Source of the DNA: Aquimarina amphilecti
GTDB taxonomy: Bacteria; Bacteroidota; Bacteroidia; Flavobacteriales; Flavobacteriaceae
DNA: 64,000 nucleotides
NCBI RefSeq assembly: GCF_900109375.1
Contig: NZ_FOAB01000005.1
Coordinates: 186,001 to 250,000 of the forward strand
Direction of reading: 5' to 3'
Shown here: positions 37,206 to 45,247 of the stretch, piece after piece
How positions within the stretch are numbered: the stretch's first letter is position 1
Layout: the number at the start of each line of letters is the position of its first letter
Notes under the pieces: generated by a model
Database searches by the model: none
What the model was told of the DNA's origin: nothing
The model's input: only the letters and a program-made list of their open reading frames with translations
Translations under genes and position numbers: made by a program

Positions 37206-38400
37206 ACTTAATGCTAATGTATTGCAAAGAGCACTTGCAAGGGAAAAAGCAGCTCGTAAACAAGCCGAGGGGATTCTAGAAGATAAATCAAGAGAGCTAT
37301 ACGAAGTCGCACAAGAATTAAAAGAAGTTCTAGCGAAAAAAAGTTCTGAGCTTCAGGGAATGTCTGATAATCTCGTAGACGCATATGTTCTAATGAAAGT
37401 GAACGGTGATGTAATAGAGATGAATGAGGCAGCAAAAGAATTATTCGGTTATGATATTAATCAAGAAAAACTTAATGTAATTTCCTTGATATATAAAGAT
37501 GATTTTGACTATGCCTTGGAGTCTTTTCAGCAATTAGTAACTAAAGGATCTTTTACGGATTATGTAGCTAGAGCAGTAACCAAAAGTAATGGTATTAGAA
37601 CAGTCCATATTAATGGAAGTGTTATCAGAGATAAAGACAATAAGGCAATAGCCGCGCAAGGAATTGTGCGAGATATTACGGATCAGATAGAGGCCGAAAA
37701 ATTAAAAGAAGAATTACTCAAAAATTTAGAGCAAAGTAATAAAGAGTTAAATGATTTTGCGCACGTGGTATCCCATGATTTGAAATCACCTTTGCGTAGT
37801 ATGAATGCACTTATTAATTGGTTAAAAGAAGATTATGAAGATAAGTTAGATGAAAATGCAGTAACCTCTTTTAATGCTTTACTCAATAAAATTGAAAAAA
37901 TGGATCACATGATTGATGGGATTCTAAGTTATTCGAGTATTGATAGAAATGAAAAGACTGGAAAAAAAGTAAGTCTGGATAAAGTAGTATCCGATATATT
38001 AGAAATGATATATGTTCCGGAAACATTTAGTATCAATATTCATGATACGCTTCCTACGATGATGGGTGATCGATTTAGGTTTCAACAATTATTTCAAAAT
38101 ATCATCAGTAATGCGATAAAATATAATGATAAAGAAAAAGGAATTTTGGATATTAAATGCAATGATATCGGCAGTTTTTGGGAAATTACCCTTGCCGATA
38201 ATGGCCCAGGAATTCCAGAAGCATACCACCGTAAAATCTTTGAGATTTTTCAAACAGCTCAGGATAAATCTAAATCCACCGGAATTGGACTGTCGATTGT
38301 AAAAAAGATAGTTAATATGTATGGTGGAGAGGTCGATGTGTCCTCAGAAGAAAACAAAGGCACCACTTTTTTATTCACTCTTAAAAAACCTTCTATATGA
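37198..38400 (+). CDS. PAS-containing sensor histidine kinase, H-NOX partner
   Basis: A 400-residue soluble kinase. An N-terminal coiled coil (about 1-55) and a PAS domain (about 56-165) precede a HisKA domain with phosphoacceptor H193 (VVSHDLKSPLR) and a HATPase domain (NAIKYND, DNGPGIP, GIGLSIVKK). There is no membrane segment. The gene overlaps the H-NOX gene by 8 bases and the following FIST gene by the ATGA quartet, which implies translational coupling. It is very probably inhibited or activated by the H-NOX protein. Confidence 0.93.
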   Translation: MGELNANVLQRALAREKAARKQAEGILEDKSRELYEVAQELKEVLAKKSSELQGMSDNLVDAYVLMKVNGDVIEMNEAAKELFGYDINQEKLNVISLIYKDDFDYALESFQQLVTKGSFTDYVARAVTKSNGIRTVHINGSVIRDKDNKAIAAQGIVRDITDQIEAEKLKEELLKNLEQSNKELNDFAHVVSHDLKSPLRSMNALINWLKEDYEDKLDENAVTSFNALLNKIEKMDHMIDGILSYSSIDRNEKTGKKVSLDKVVSDILEMIYVPETFSINIHDTLPTMMGDRFRFQQLFQNIISNAIKYNDKEKGILDIKCNDIGSFWEITLADNGPGIPEAYHRKIFEIFQTAQDKSKSTGIGLSIVKKIVNMYGGEVDVSSEENKGTTFLFTLKKPSI

Positions 38401-39530
38401 AAATTCAACAGTACGAAAGAAAGAAAAATGGCAATTGGGAACCAATTTCATCATATGATGAAAAGCTTAAAAACCCATTGGTGTTAGTATTTGGAAACCG
38501 ATTTATTATAGAAAAAGAACCCATTTTAGATGAGATAAAAGCTTTATTTAATGAAAGTGAAGTGATCATAGGTTCTTCTGCCGGAGAAATTTTGGGAGCA
38601 AATGTTACTGAAGGGACTATTTCTTTAACAGCTATAGAGTTCGAAAATAGTTCTATTAAATTAGGTCATCAAAACATTTTGGATACTCAGAAGGATGCTT
38701 TGGAAACTGGAAAAAGATTGGCAGATCAATTACCTTCAGAGAATCTGAAACACATTTTTATTGTTAGCGAAGGTAGTTATGTTAATGGCTCTGCTTTAAT
38801 AGATGGAATAGAAGCGATACACAAAGATATACCGTGTACAGGAGGATTATGTGGAGATGATGCTAGGTTTGAAAAAACGTTAGTAGGATATAACGAAAAT
38901 CCAAAAGAAGGAGAAATTGTAGCGGTTGGGTTTTATGGAGATAGTTTACAGATTACCAGTGCTCAATATGGAGGATGGACTTCTTTTGGACCAGAACGTA
39001 TCATCACAAAATCAGATAACAATGTGTTGTTTGAACTAGACAATCAACCAGCTCTAGATTTGTATAAGAAATATTTAGGCGATAAAGCCTCAGAATTACC
39101 ACAGTCAGCACTTTTATATCCCTTAAGTGTAAAAACAGAAGGAAGAAAAGAAGCGATCGTAAGAACCATTCTTTCTATCGACGAAGAAAAAAATGCGATG
39201 ATTTTGGCGGGAGATGTGCCAGAAGGGTCGGTTGTTCAACTAATGATGGCCAATATTGATAAGATTGCGGATGGAGCTTCTAAAGCTGCAGAAATAGCTA
39301 TGGAATCCAGAGACAAGGATCCTCAATTAGCATTATTAGTAAGCTGTATAGGAAGAAAATTGGTAATGGATCAAAGAGTAGAAGAAGAAATTGAAGAAGT
39401 TATTGAAGAAGTAGGAGAAAATGCTGTGATAACTGGTTTTTATTCTTATGGAGAGTTAGCACCATTTAGTAATAGTACACGATGTGAGCTTCATAATCAA
39501 ACGATGACGTTAACCTTATTGAGTGAATAA
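38397..39530 (+). CDS. FIST-domain (NosP-type) sensor 1
   Basis: A 377-residue cytoplasmic protein of the FIST_N + FIST_C type. It has FIST_N features (VIIGSSAGEILG, GGLCGDDARF) and the C-terminal GFYSYGELAPF. FIST proteins of the NosP group are described as heme-based NO sensors that regulate kinases encoded next to them; others are thought to bind small ligands. The kinase gene follows after 3 bases. Heme binding here is inference because the ligand residue is not fixed by a motif I can read. Confidence 0.88.
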   Translation: MKIQQYERKKNGNWEPISSYDEKLKNPLVLVFGNRFIIEKEPILDEIKALFNESEVIIGSSAGEILGANVTEGTISLTAIEFENSSIKLGHQNILDTQKDALETGKRLADQLPSENLKHIFIVSEGSYVNGSALIDGIEAIHKDIPCTGGLCGDDARFEKTLVGYNENPKEGEIVAVGFYGDSLQITSAQYGGWTSFGPERIITKSDNNVLFELDNQPALDLYKKYLGDKASELPQSALLYPLSVKTEGRKEAIVRTILSIDEEKNAMILAGDVPEGSVVQLMMANIDKIADGASKAAEIAMESRDKDPQLALLVSCIGRKLVMDQRVEEEIEEVIEEVGENAVITGFYSYGELAPFSNSTRCELHNQTMTLTLLSE

Positions 39531-39533
39531 AGA

Positions 39534-40586
39534 ATGAATTCATTACTGAAGAGGCAGATAAGAAAAAAATTATCTGATGATTTAAAAAATCATCCTGAAA
39601 TCCAGGAGTTTTTGGCTGCTATTGATGGTTCGTATAGCACCTATGAAGAGCAGTTTACGATGTTGCAAAGAGCGATGTCAATAAGTTCGCAAGAATTATT
39701 TGACGCTAATATACAATTAACCGAAGAAGCGAAACGACAACGATTAGTTATAGAACGACTAAATGATGCTATAAAAACACTTCGATCGATCGATAATAAA
39801 AAAGACAAAGAAGTAACAACAAATATAGAAGATCTTACAGGTATTGAATTAGCTACATTGATTGAAGAACAGGCGGCTAAAATCTCTGATTTTGAAAAAC
39901 AGAGAGCTAAAATGTTGAAGGACCTAGAAAAGAGTAATGAAGAATTAACGAGTTACGCACAAGTTGTTTCTCATGATTTAAAATCTCCATTACGAAATGT
40001 AAGTGCATTAATAAGCTGGATAAGGGAAGATGCAGATGAGTTGAGCGGAACTGTTTTAAGTCACTTTGGGCATATAGAACAAAATATAGAAAAAATGGAT
40101 AGTATGATCGGAGGAATTTTGGAATATTCCTTGATCGATAAAAAAGATAAAATTGTAAATGAGGTAAATTTAAATGTATTGATATATCAAACAATAGAAT
40201 CATTACATGCGCCAGATTTTATAGAGTTTAGTATAGATAATAAACTTCCGACAATAAGGAAAGATCCACATAGGGTTAAGCAATTATTTCAAAATTTGAT
40301 TAGTAATGCGATCAAAGGAATGGATAAAGAAGAAGGGTATATTTATATTGGATCAAAAGAAGAAGAAGAATATTGGAAATTTTACATAAAAGATAACGGG
40401 AAGGGAATACCGGATAAATATCACGAAAAGATTTTCAAAATATTTCAAAGTATTGATTCTACAGAAGAATCAACTGGTATTGGACTATCTATAGTTAAAA
40501 AAATCATAGACTACTATGAAGGAAAAATTTGGTTGGAATCAGTCGTCGGAAAAGGGACTACCTTTTTCTTTACGATAAAAAAATGA
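39534..40586 (+). CDS. Soluble histidine kinase, FIST-1 partner
   Basis: A 350-residue kinase with a helical N-terminal region (about 1-120, coiled coil), HisKA with H147 (VVSHDLKSPLR), and HATPase (NAIKGMDK, DNGKGIP, GIGLSIVKK). It lacks PAS and membrane segments, so its input must be another protein, most likely the FIST protein encoded 3 bases upstream. Its N-terminal region resembles that of FIST/NosP-associated kinases. Confidence 0.92.
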   Translation: MNSLLKRQIRKKLSDDLKNHPEIQEFLAAIDGSYSTYEEQFTMLQRAMSISSQELFDANIQLTEEAKRQRLVIERLNDAIKTLRSIDNKKDKEVTTNIEDLTGIELATLIEEQAAKISDFEKQRAKMLKDLEKSNEELTSYAQVVSHDLKSPLRNVSALISWIREDADELSGTVLSHFGHIEQNIEKMDSMIGGILEYSLIDKKDKIVNEVNLNVLIYQTIESLHAPDFIEFSIDNKLPTIRKDPHRVKQLFQNLISNAIKGMDKEEGYIYIGSKEEEEYWKFYIKDNGKGIPDKYHEKIFKIFQSIDSTEESTGIGLSIVKKIIDYYEGKIWLESVVGKGTTFFFTIKK

Positions 40587-40593
40587 AAAAAAT

Positions 40594-41694
40594 ATGTTTA
40601 TAAGTTCTACAGACCCCCATAATGTAGCAGCTAAAATAAAGGAAAAAGCAGCTGGAAGAAAAGTAATTTTAACGGTACCAGAAAAAACAATACTGGACAT
40701 ACCTCAATTAGTTGAAGAATTAAATAAACTGGATGTTCAGTTTATGGGAGGAATATTTCCGAAAATTATTTATCAAAATGGCCTTTATGATGAAGGTATT
40801 GTTGTCAATTTTGTTGATCGCGTTGCTACCCTTTTTGTTACTCAAAATTTAAGAGAAAAAGATTTTACAATTCCATCTGCTCCTTTAGATAGAGAAAAAG
40901 ACTATTGTGCTTTTACTATGATTGATGGTTTGACAGGTAATATTTCTAATTATTTATCAGAGTTGTATAGGGTGTTCGGTACTAACTGTCTGTATTTAGG
41001 AGGCGGTGCAGGAAGTCTCACTTTAGAACAAAAACCTTGTGTATTTAGTAATGAAGGTTTTTTTATGAATGCAGCTATTACGATTATTTATGAAACATCA
41101 GGCAGTATTGGTGTACAACACGGATGGGAAAAAATAGAAGGACCAATTATAGCTACCAAAACCGATAAAAATATAATACAAGAACTTAATTGGAGAAACG
41201 CTCTCGAGGTTTATAAAGAGATCGTTAAATCTGATTGTGGAAAAGAATTGAATGAAGATAATTTTTTCGATATAGCAAAATCGTATCCATTCGGAATTGT
41301 AAAGGATAATTCTGAATGTGTAGTTAGAGATCCAATTGCTACTAATGATAAGGGAGAATTGATCTGTGTAGGAGAAGTATTTAACAATACGATGTTGGAT
41401 GTATTAAAAGGCAAAGAAGAAAATTTACTTGAATCTGCTAATAAGGCAGCTCAATTAGCCGTAGAAAGTTTCCCTAATCCAACATCAGCAGTTATAATTG
41501 ACTGTATATCAAGAACATTGTTTTTAGAAGATCATTTTCAGAAAGAGTTAGATAACGTAGTAAGTCTTTTGAAAAAGGAAAATGATCAAATGTTTATTGG
41601 AGGAGCATTAACGTTAGGAGAAATATCTTCTTTTAATGGGTATTTAGAACTTTTTAACAAAACTATTGTAATAGGATTATTTGGTAGAAAATGA
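40594..41694 (+). CDS. FIST-domain (NosP-type) sensor 2
   Basis: A 366-residue FIST-family protein, a divergent paralogue of the first. It shows VQFMGGIFPKII in the N-terminal half, CLYLGGGAGSL, and the C-terminal GGALTLGEISSF that corresponds to GFYSYGELAPF. No membrane segments. It starts 7 bases after kinase 2 and its stop overlaps the start of kinase 3 (ATGA), repeating the sensor-then-kinase layout. Confidence 0.85.
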   Translation: MFISSTDPHNVAAKIKEKAAGRKVILTVPEKTILDIPQLVEELNKLDVQFMGGIFPKIIYQNGLYDEGIVVNFVDRVATLFVTQNLREKDFTIPSAPLDREKDYCAFTMIDGLTGNISNYLSELYRVFGTNCLYLGGGAGSLTLEQKPCVFSNEGFFMNAAITIIYETSGSIGVQHGWEKIEGPIIATKTDKNIIQELNWRNALEVYKEIVKSDCGKELNEDNFFDIAKSYPFGIVKDNSECVVRDPIATNDKGELICVGEVFNNTMLDVLKGKEENLLESANKAAQLAVESFPNPTSAVIIDCISRTLFLEDHFQKELDNVVSLLKKENDQMFIGGALTLGEISSFNGYLELFNKTIVIGLFGRK

Positions 41695-42854
41695 GTGTAA
41701 ATATTAACAAACATATCGCAGATATTTTGCAGCTCCACGAGTATTCTATGTCCATAGGCAGGACTTTGGACTTTGATAAAAATTGTGATAATTTTTTAAA
41801 ATTATTGCTTGCTCGTAAAAACTTGAGTGGATGCTGCGTAATTTCAAAAAAAGAAGATGAATATATAAGGTCTTATTCTTATCCTGTCGGCTTGGTGGAT
41901 GATAAAATGATGGAGCATAGTGATTTTTTAAATGATTGTTTTAAAGATGAAACTATAAAGACTGGTATGTTTGTAGAAGATGAAGAAGAAATGAATTCAT
42001 CCTGTAGAACCGAGGGATCTTGGTTGTTTTTTAACCTTAAGAATAATAAAGGCTTAATGCTAATTAATCATAAAGGATCCCCGTTTGACGAAGTAGAAAT
42101 TAATCAATTATCTCCAATAATGGATAAATTTTCAATTTCTCTAAAAGCTTGCGAATCTTTTACCAAACAAGATAATTTATTAAAAAGATTAACATCTCAA
42201 AACAAGGAGCTTAGAGAATTCACACAGGCAATTTCACATGATTTGAAATCACCTCTAAGAAATATTGTAACCTTAATCGCTTGGACTAAAGAAGATGGTG
42301 AAAATCTACAGGAAGATGTGGTTCAAAATTTAGAAAACATTGAGTACAACATAGAAAAAATGGACAACCTTATTAAAGGTTTACATACCTACTCGACAAT
42401 TGATAAGTTCGAAGAGAATGATAAAGAAATTGATTTAGAACCTTTCTTAGGAGAGATTATAGAATCATTGATAATACCAGACGAAGTGCAATTTCATATA
42501 GAAAGTAATGCGTCTAAATTATTTATGTATCCTACATTATTTCAAAATCTTTTTTATCATTTGATCAGCAATGCTGTCAACAGTATGGATAAAGAAAAAG
42601 GAGAAATTTATATTAATATTAAGGAAGAAGAATCATATTTAAAGTGTAGTGTAAGGGATAATGGAAAGGGAATCCCTGAAAAATATCGAGAACGAATTTT
42701 TCAACTATTCGAAAGTATAGATTCTAAAAAAGAGTGTATTGGTATTGGATTACCGATTGTGAAGAAAATTGTAGATTATTATAAAGGTGATATACGGTTA
42801 GAATCGGAAGTTGGTAAAGGCACTACACTTTTCTTCACCTTACAAAAAGAGTAA
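41691..42854 (+). CDS. GAF-like sensor histidine kinase, FIST-2 partner
   Basis: A 387-residue soluble kinase. A GAF-like N-terminal domain (about 10-155) precedes HisKA with H183 (AISHDLKSPLR) and HATPase (NAVNSMDKEKG, DNGKGIP, GIGLPIVKK). It overlaps the FIST-2 gene by 4 bases, and an HPt gene follows 4 bases after its stop. The kinase core is closely similar to the two preceding kinases, suggesting local duplication of a sensor-kinase pair. Confidence 0.92.
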   Translation: MSVNINKHIADILQLHEYSMSIGRTLDFDKNCDNFLKLLLARKNLSGCCVISKKEDEYIRSYSYPVGLVDDKMMEHSDFLNDCFKDETIKTGMFVEDEEEMNSSCRTEGSWLFFNLKNNKGLMLINHKGSPFDEVEINQLSPIMDKFSISLKACESFTKQDNLLKRLTSQNKELREFTQAISHDLKSPLRNIVTLIAWTKEDGENLQEDVVQNLENIEYNIEKMDNLIKGLHTYSTIDKFEENDKEIDLEPFLGEIIESLIIPDEVQFHIESNASKLFMYPTLFQNLFYHLISNAVNSMDKEKGEIYINIKEEESYLKCSVRDNGKGIPEKYRERIFQLFESIDSKKECIGIGLPIVKKIVDYYKGDIRLESEVGKGTTLFFTLQKE

Positions 42855-42858
42855 AAAC

Positions 42859-43179
42859 ATGATAGAAACCCCAAACTTAGACTACATTAAAGACCTTGCG
42901 GCAGGTTCTGAAGAATTTGAACAAAAGGTAATTGGAATAATAAAGAAAGAATTTCCAGAAGAAAAAAAAGAATTTTTAAAAAATTATAATGCAAAAGCCT
43001 ATATTGAAGCTGCAAAAGATGTTCACAAGCTAAAACATAAAATTGGAATGTTTGGATTCGACGCTCAGTATAAAGTTACTGTTGCTTTTGAAGAAGATTT
43101 AAAAAAAGATGACACTTCGCTATATCCAAAATTTATGCTAATTTTAGAGAGTATTGAAGATTTTTTGAAGGTTATATAA
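42859..43179 (+). CDS. HPt phosphotransfer protein
   Basis: A 106-residue four-helix protein with the HPt signature (HKLKHKIGMFGF), the first histidine being the probable phosphoacceptor. The start at 42859 is chosen over an in-frame ATG at 42811 because the latter lies inside the kinase gene and adds residues unlike HPt domains. It lies between the last kinase and the LytTR regulator, the expected place for a shuttle from three kinases to one response regulator. Confidence 0.88.
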   Translation: MIETPNLDYIKDLAAGSEEFEQKVIGIIKKEFPEEKKEFLKNYNAKAYIEAAKDVHKLKHKIGMFGFDAQYKVTVAFEEDLKKDDTSLYPKFMLILESIEDFLKVI

Positions 43180-43192
43180 AAACATTACGCTT

Positions 43193-43918
43193 ATGAATTG
43201 TATTATTATTGATGATGAAGAAACTGCAAGATTAATTATTCGACAACTTTGTTCTCAGGTAGATCAATTGAATGTGATTGAAGAATTTCCAAACGCAATT
43301 CAGGCTATCAAATTCTTAAATAGTAATTCGATTGATTTAATATTTTTAGATATTCATATGCCTGATTTTACAGGTTTTGATTTTATACAGACTTTAAAGA
43401 ATCCTCCAAAAATAGTGCTAACCACTTCTGACGAAAAATTTGCTCTAGAAGCATTTGAATATGAATGTATAGTGGATTATTTGGTAAAGCCTATAACATT
43501 ACCACGTTTTGTTAAAGCCATCCAAAAAGCAGAAAGCACGCCAGATATAACACCGGTTTCTACCGCTGTACAGGATAAAAAAGAACCTTCAGGAATCTCC
43601 TCCGGAGAGAATGATCTCTATGTAAATATTGATAGAAGGTTGATAAAGATTGATATCCCAACAATTTTAATCATTGAAGCAAAGGGAGATTATATTCTTA
43701 TCAAAACAGAAAGACAGAACTATACAGTACATTCTACGTTAAAAAAGATAGAGGAGAAATTACCGGATGACCTTTTCTTAAAAGTTCATAGGTCCTATAT
43801 AATAAATATCAAAAGGATTATCGATATTGAAGATAACAGTGTTTTAATTGCAAAAGATGTTATTCCTGTGAGTAGATCTAATCGTCCGGAATTGATGAAA
43901 CGCCTAAACTTATTATAA
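43193..43918 (+). CDS. LytTR-family response regulator
   Basis: A 241-residue regulator. The receiver domain (1-120) has acidic residues D7/D8, phosphoacceptor D53 (LIFLDIHMP) and K99 (YLVKPI). A short linker leads to a C-terminal LytTR DNA-binding domain (about 145-241) with ILIIEAKGDYILI and FLKVHRSYIINIKRI. LytTR proteins bind direct repeats spaced by two helical turns. Sites of that type lie before this operon and before five nearby genes. It is the last gene of the operon. Confidence 0.95.
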   Translation: MNCIIIDDEETARLIIRQLCSQVDQLNVIEEFPNAIQAIKFLNSNSIDLIFLDIHMPDFTGFDFIQTLKNPPKIVLTTSDEKFALEAFEYECIVDYLVKPITLPRFVKAIQKAESTPDITPVSTAVQDKKEPSGISSGENDLYVNIDRRLIKIDIPTILIIEAKGDYILIKTERQNYTVHSTLKKIEEKLPDDLFLKVHRSYIINIKRIIDIEDNSVLIAKDVIPVSRSNRPELMKRLNLL

Positions 43919-43947
43919 TAAAATAGTCCAACATTAATAAAAGTATG

Positions 43948-44050
43948 TACTCAATGGGTCTAATTGTAGTATCCATTGAGTAAATTAATACGCATACCGT
44001 ATAAAAAATGCATTAATCTTTATAATATGATTAGTGCATTTTTCTTTTTT
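43948..44050 (+). terminator. Two hairpins ending the signalling operon
   Basis: Hairpin one has a 10-bp stem (43948-43957 with 43973-43982). Hairpin two has a 15-bp stem (44004-44018 with 44029-44043, one G-T pair) followed by TTCTTTTTT, a clear intrinsic terminator. The rest of this 389-base gap holds the candidate LytTR sites before 44308. Confidence 0.85.
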
Positions 44051-44066
44051 AACTCTTTTATGAGAA

Positions 44067-44231
44067 ACCATTCGTCGATACACCCCTTAATTTAGTGCCG
44101 TCACAGCCTCATATACCCCATCTATCGAAAATCGATGAAACGCCTGATCTTCAATAAAATACCGATTCATCGATAGATATCTACCACTCACCGAAAAATC
44201 TCGTTTAAACACCTATATCTAGGTAGCTTTA
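44067..44231 (+). promoter_or_regulatory. Candidate LytTR boxes before the metzincin gene
   Basis: An isolated box CCATTCGTCGATA lies at 44068. A pair, CGATTCATCGATA (44163) and CCACTCACCGAAA (44184), is spaced 21 bp. A -7-like TAGCTTTA begins at 44224, 40 bp after the start of the last box. The gene starts 77 bases downstream of that element. Confidence 0.5.
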
Positions 44232-44307
44232 AAGTAATGAAACGGAAAAGTATGCGCGCCTAAAATTAAGTTTCTGATTATTTATAAACCCCTAATCTTC
44301 AGAAATT

Positions 44308-44925
44308 ATGAAAAAATTGTTACCTATTATACTGATCCTCTTAACTACCTATTCATGTTCAGTAGAAGATGATTCCGCACCATTATTCATAGAACCAATA
44401 TTTGTGGATAATCCAACAGCAAAGTTGCTTGTTGATATAATATATGTAGTTCCTTCAGAAAATCATGATAAGTCAATGTATCAATTGGATGAAGCTAAAT
44501 ATCTTGAATTTCTAAATGGTTGTTTTTTTAATAGAAACGATATCGGAATAGAAATGGGAGAATCAAGAGTCGTTATTAATAGCGAATTGTATGACCTTAA
44601 GGATAATAGAGGTAATGAATCAGCAGTATTTAGTAGAGAAACCCAAGATTCTTATAAACAAGATCGCTTGAATATATATGTAATACCTAGAACTAATACA
44701 ATTGCTATCGCTGGTATTGGACTTAGACAAAGAGCTTTAATCACGGATGAGTTTTTATTTCAATCTACAAGTCCACACGAAATAGGACACGCTCTTGGAC
44801 TTTTTCATTGCGATGTAGAGGGAAATATTATGACACGAGTTAGACCTTATCTAAGAAAAGATTTTGATGGAAATCAAATTAACACAATGAGAGAGCGTAT
44901 TTTAAGTATTAATTCTGATGAATAA
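44308..44925 (+). CDS. Metzincin-like zinc protease, lipoprotein
   Basis: A 205-residue lipoprotein (lipobox TTYSC). The extended zinc motif HEIGHALGLFH is at residues 157-167, with the Met-turn in NIMTR shortly after, so it belongs to the metzincin group. The catalytic domain is small. It should be anchored on the envelope. It lies alone between two strong terminators behind candidate LytTR boxes, so it is likely coregulated with the surface and polysaccharide genes. Substrate unknown. Confidence 0.85.
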   Translation: MKKLLPIILILLTTYSCSVEDDSAPLFIEPIFVDNPTAKLLVDIIYVVPSENHDKSMYQLDEAKYLEFLNGCFFNRNDIGIEMGESRVVINSELYDLKDNRGNESAVFSRETQDSYKQDRLNIYVIPRTNTIAIAGIGLRQRALITDEFLFQSTSPHEIGHALGLFHCDVEGNIMTRVRPYLRKDFDGNQINTMRERILSINSDE

Positions 44926-45067
44926 AACTAATAAACCAATGATCTCATAATATAATAAACTAATAAACCTTTTCAAGAAAACATTCTGATAAATTTAATT
45001 CGCACAGAATACAAAATAGTTTAGAGATTATGATTTGAAGATTTGAGTTTGGTTTTGTTTTTGCCCC

Positions 45068-45108
45068 AGAGAGCGGAATAAATGATTATTTATTCCGCTC
45101 TCTTATTT
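45068..45108 (+). terminator. Terminator after the metzincin gene
   Basis: A perfect 16-bp stem (45068-45083 with 45088-45103) with a 4-base loop is followed by a T-rich tract. Confidence 0.93.
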
Positions 45109-45126
45109 AATATTATTGCCTAATTC

Positions 45127-45217
45127 CCACTTATCTAACAAACTAAACCATCCAACGGGCTAGAAAGTGCACGGAACGAGTATTTTACTAATTATCTACA
45201 AGTCTTAATTAATTTTG
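45127..45217 (+). promoter_or_regulatory. Weak candidate LytTR boxes before the large T9SS protein gene
   Basis: CCACTTATCTAAC (45127), CCATCCAACGGGC (45148) and GCACGGAACGAGT (45169) are each 21 bp apart. A perfect -7 element TAATTTTG begins 41 bp after the last (45210). The individual boxes are degenerate; spacing is the main support. Confidence 0.35.
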
Positions 45218-45247
45218 GAGTAATCCAAACCGAAAATCTATATTGTT

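Larger units (their letters stand above)
44926..45247 (+). other. 322-base gap: direct repeat, terminator and promoter region
   Basis: AAACTAATAAACC occurs at 44925-44937 and 44957-44969. A strong terminator follows at 45068-45108 and candidate LytTR boxes at 45127-45217. No gene is seen. Confidence 0.6.

Noticed and set aside
42811..42858. Earlier ATG for the HPt gene, inside the third kinase
   Set aside because: It would overlap the kinase by 44 bases and add residues read from the kinase's coding sequence; ATG at 42859 fits HPt length.
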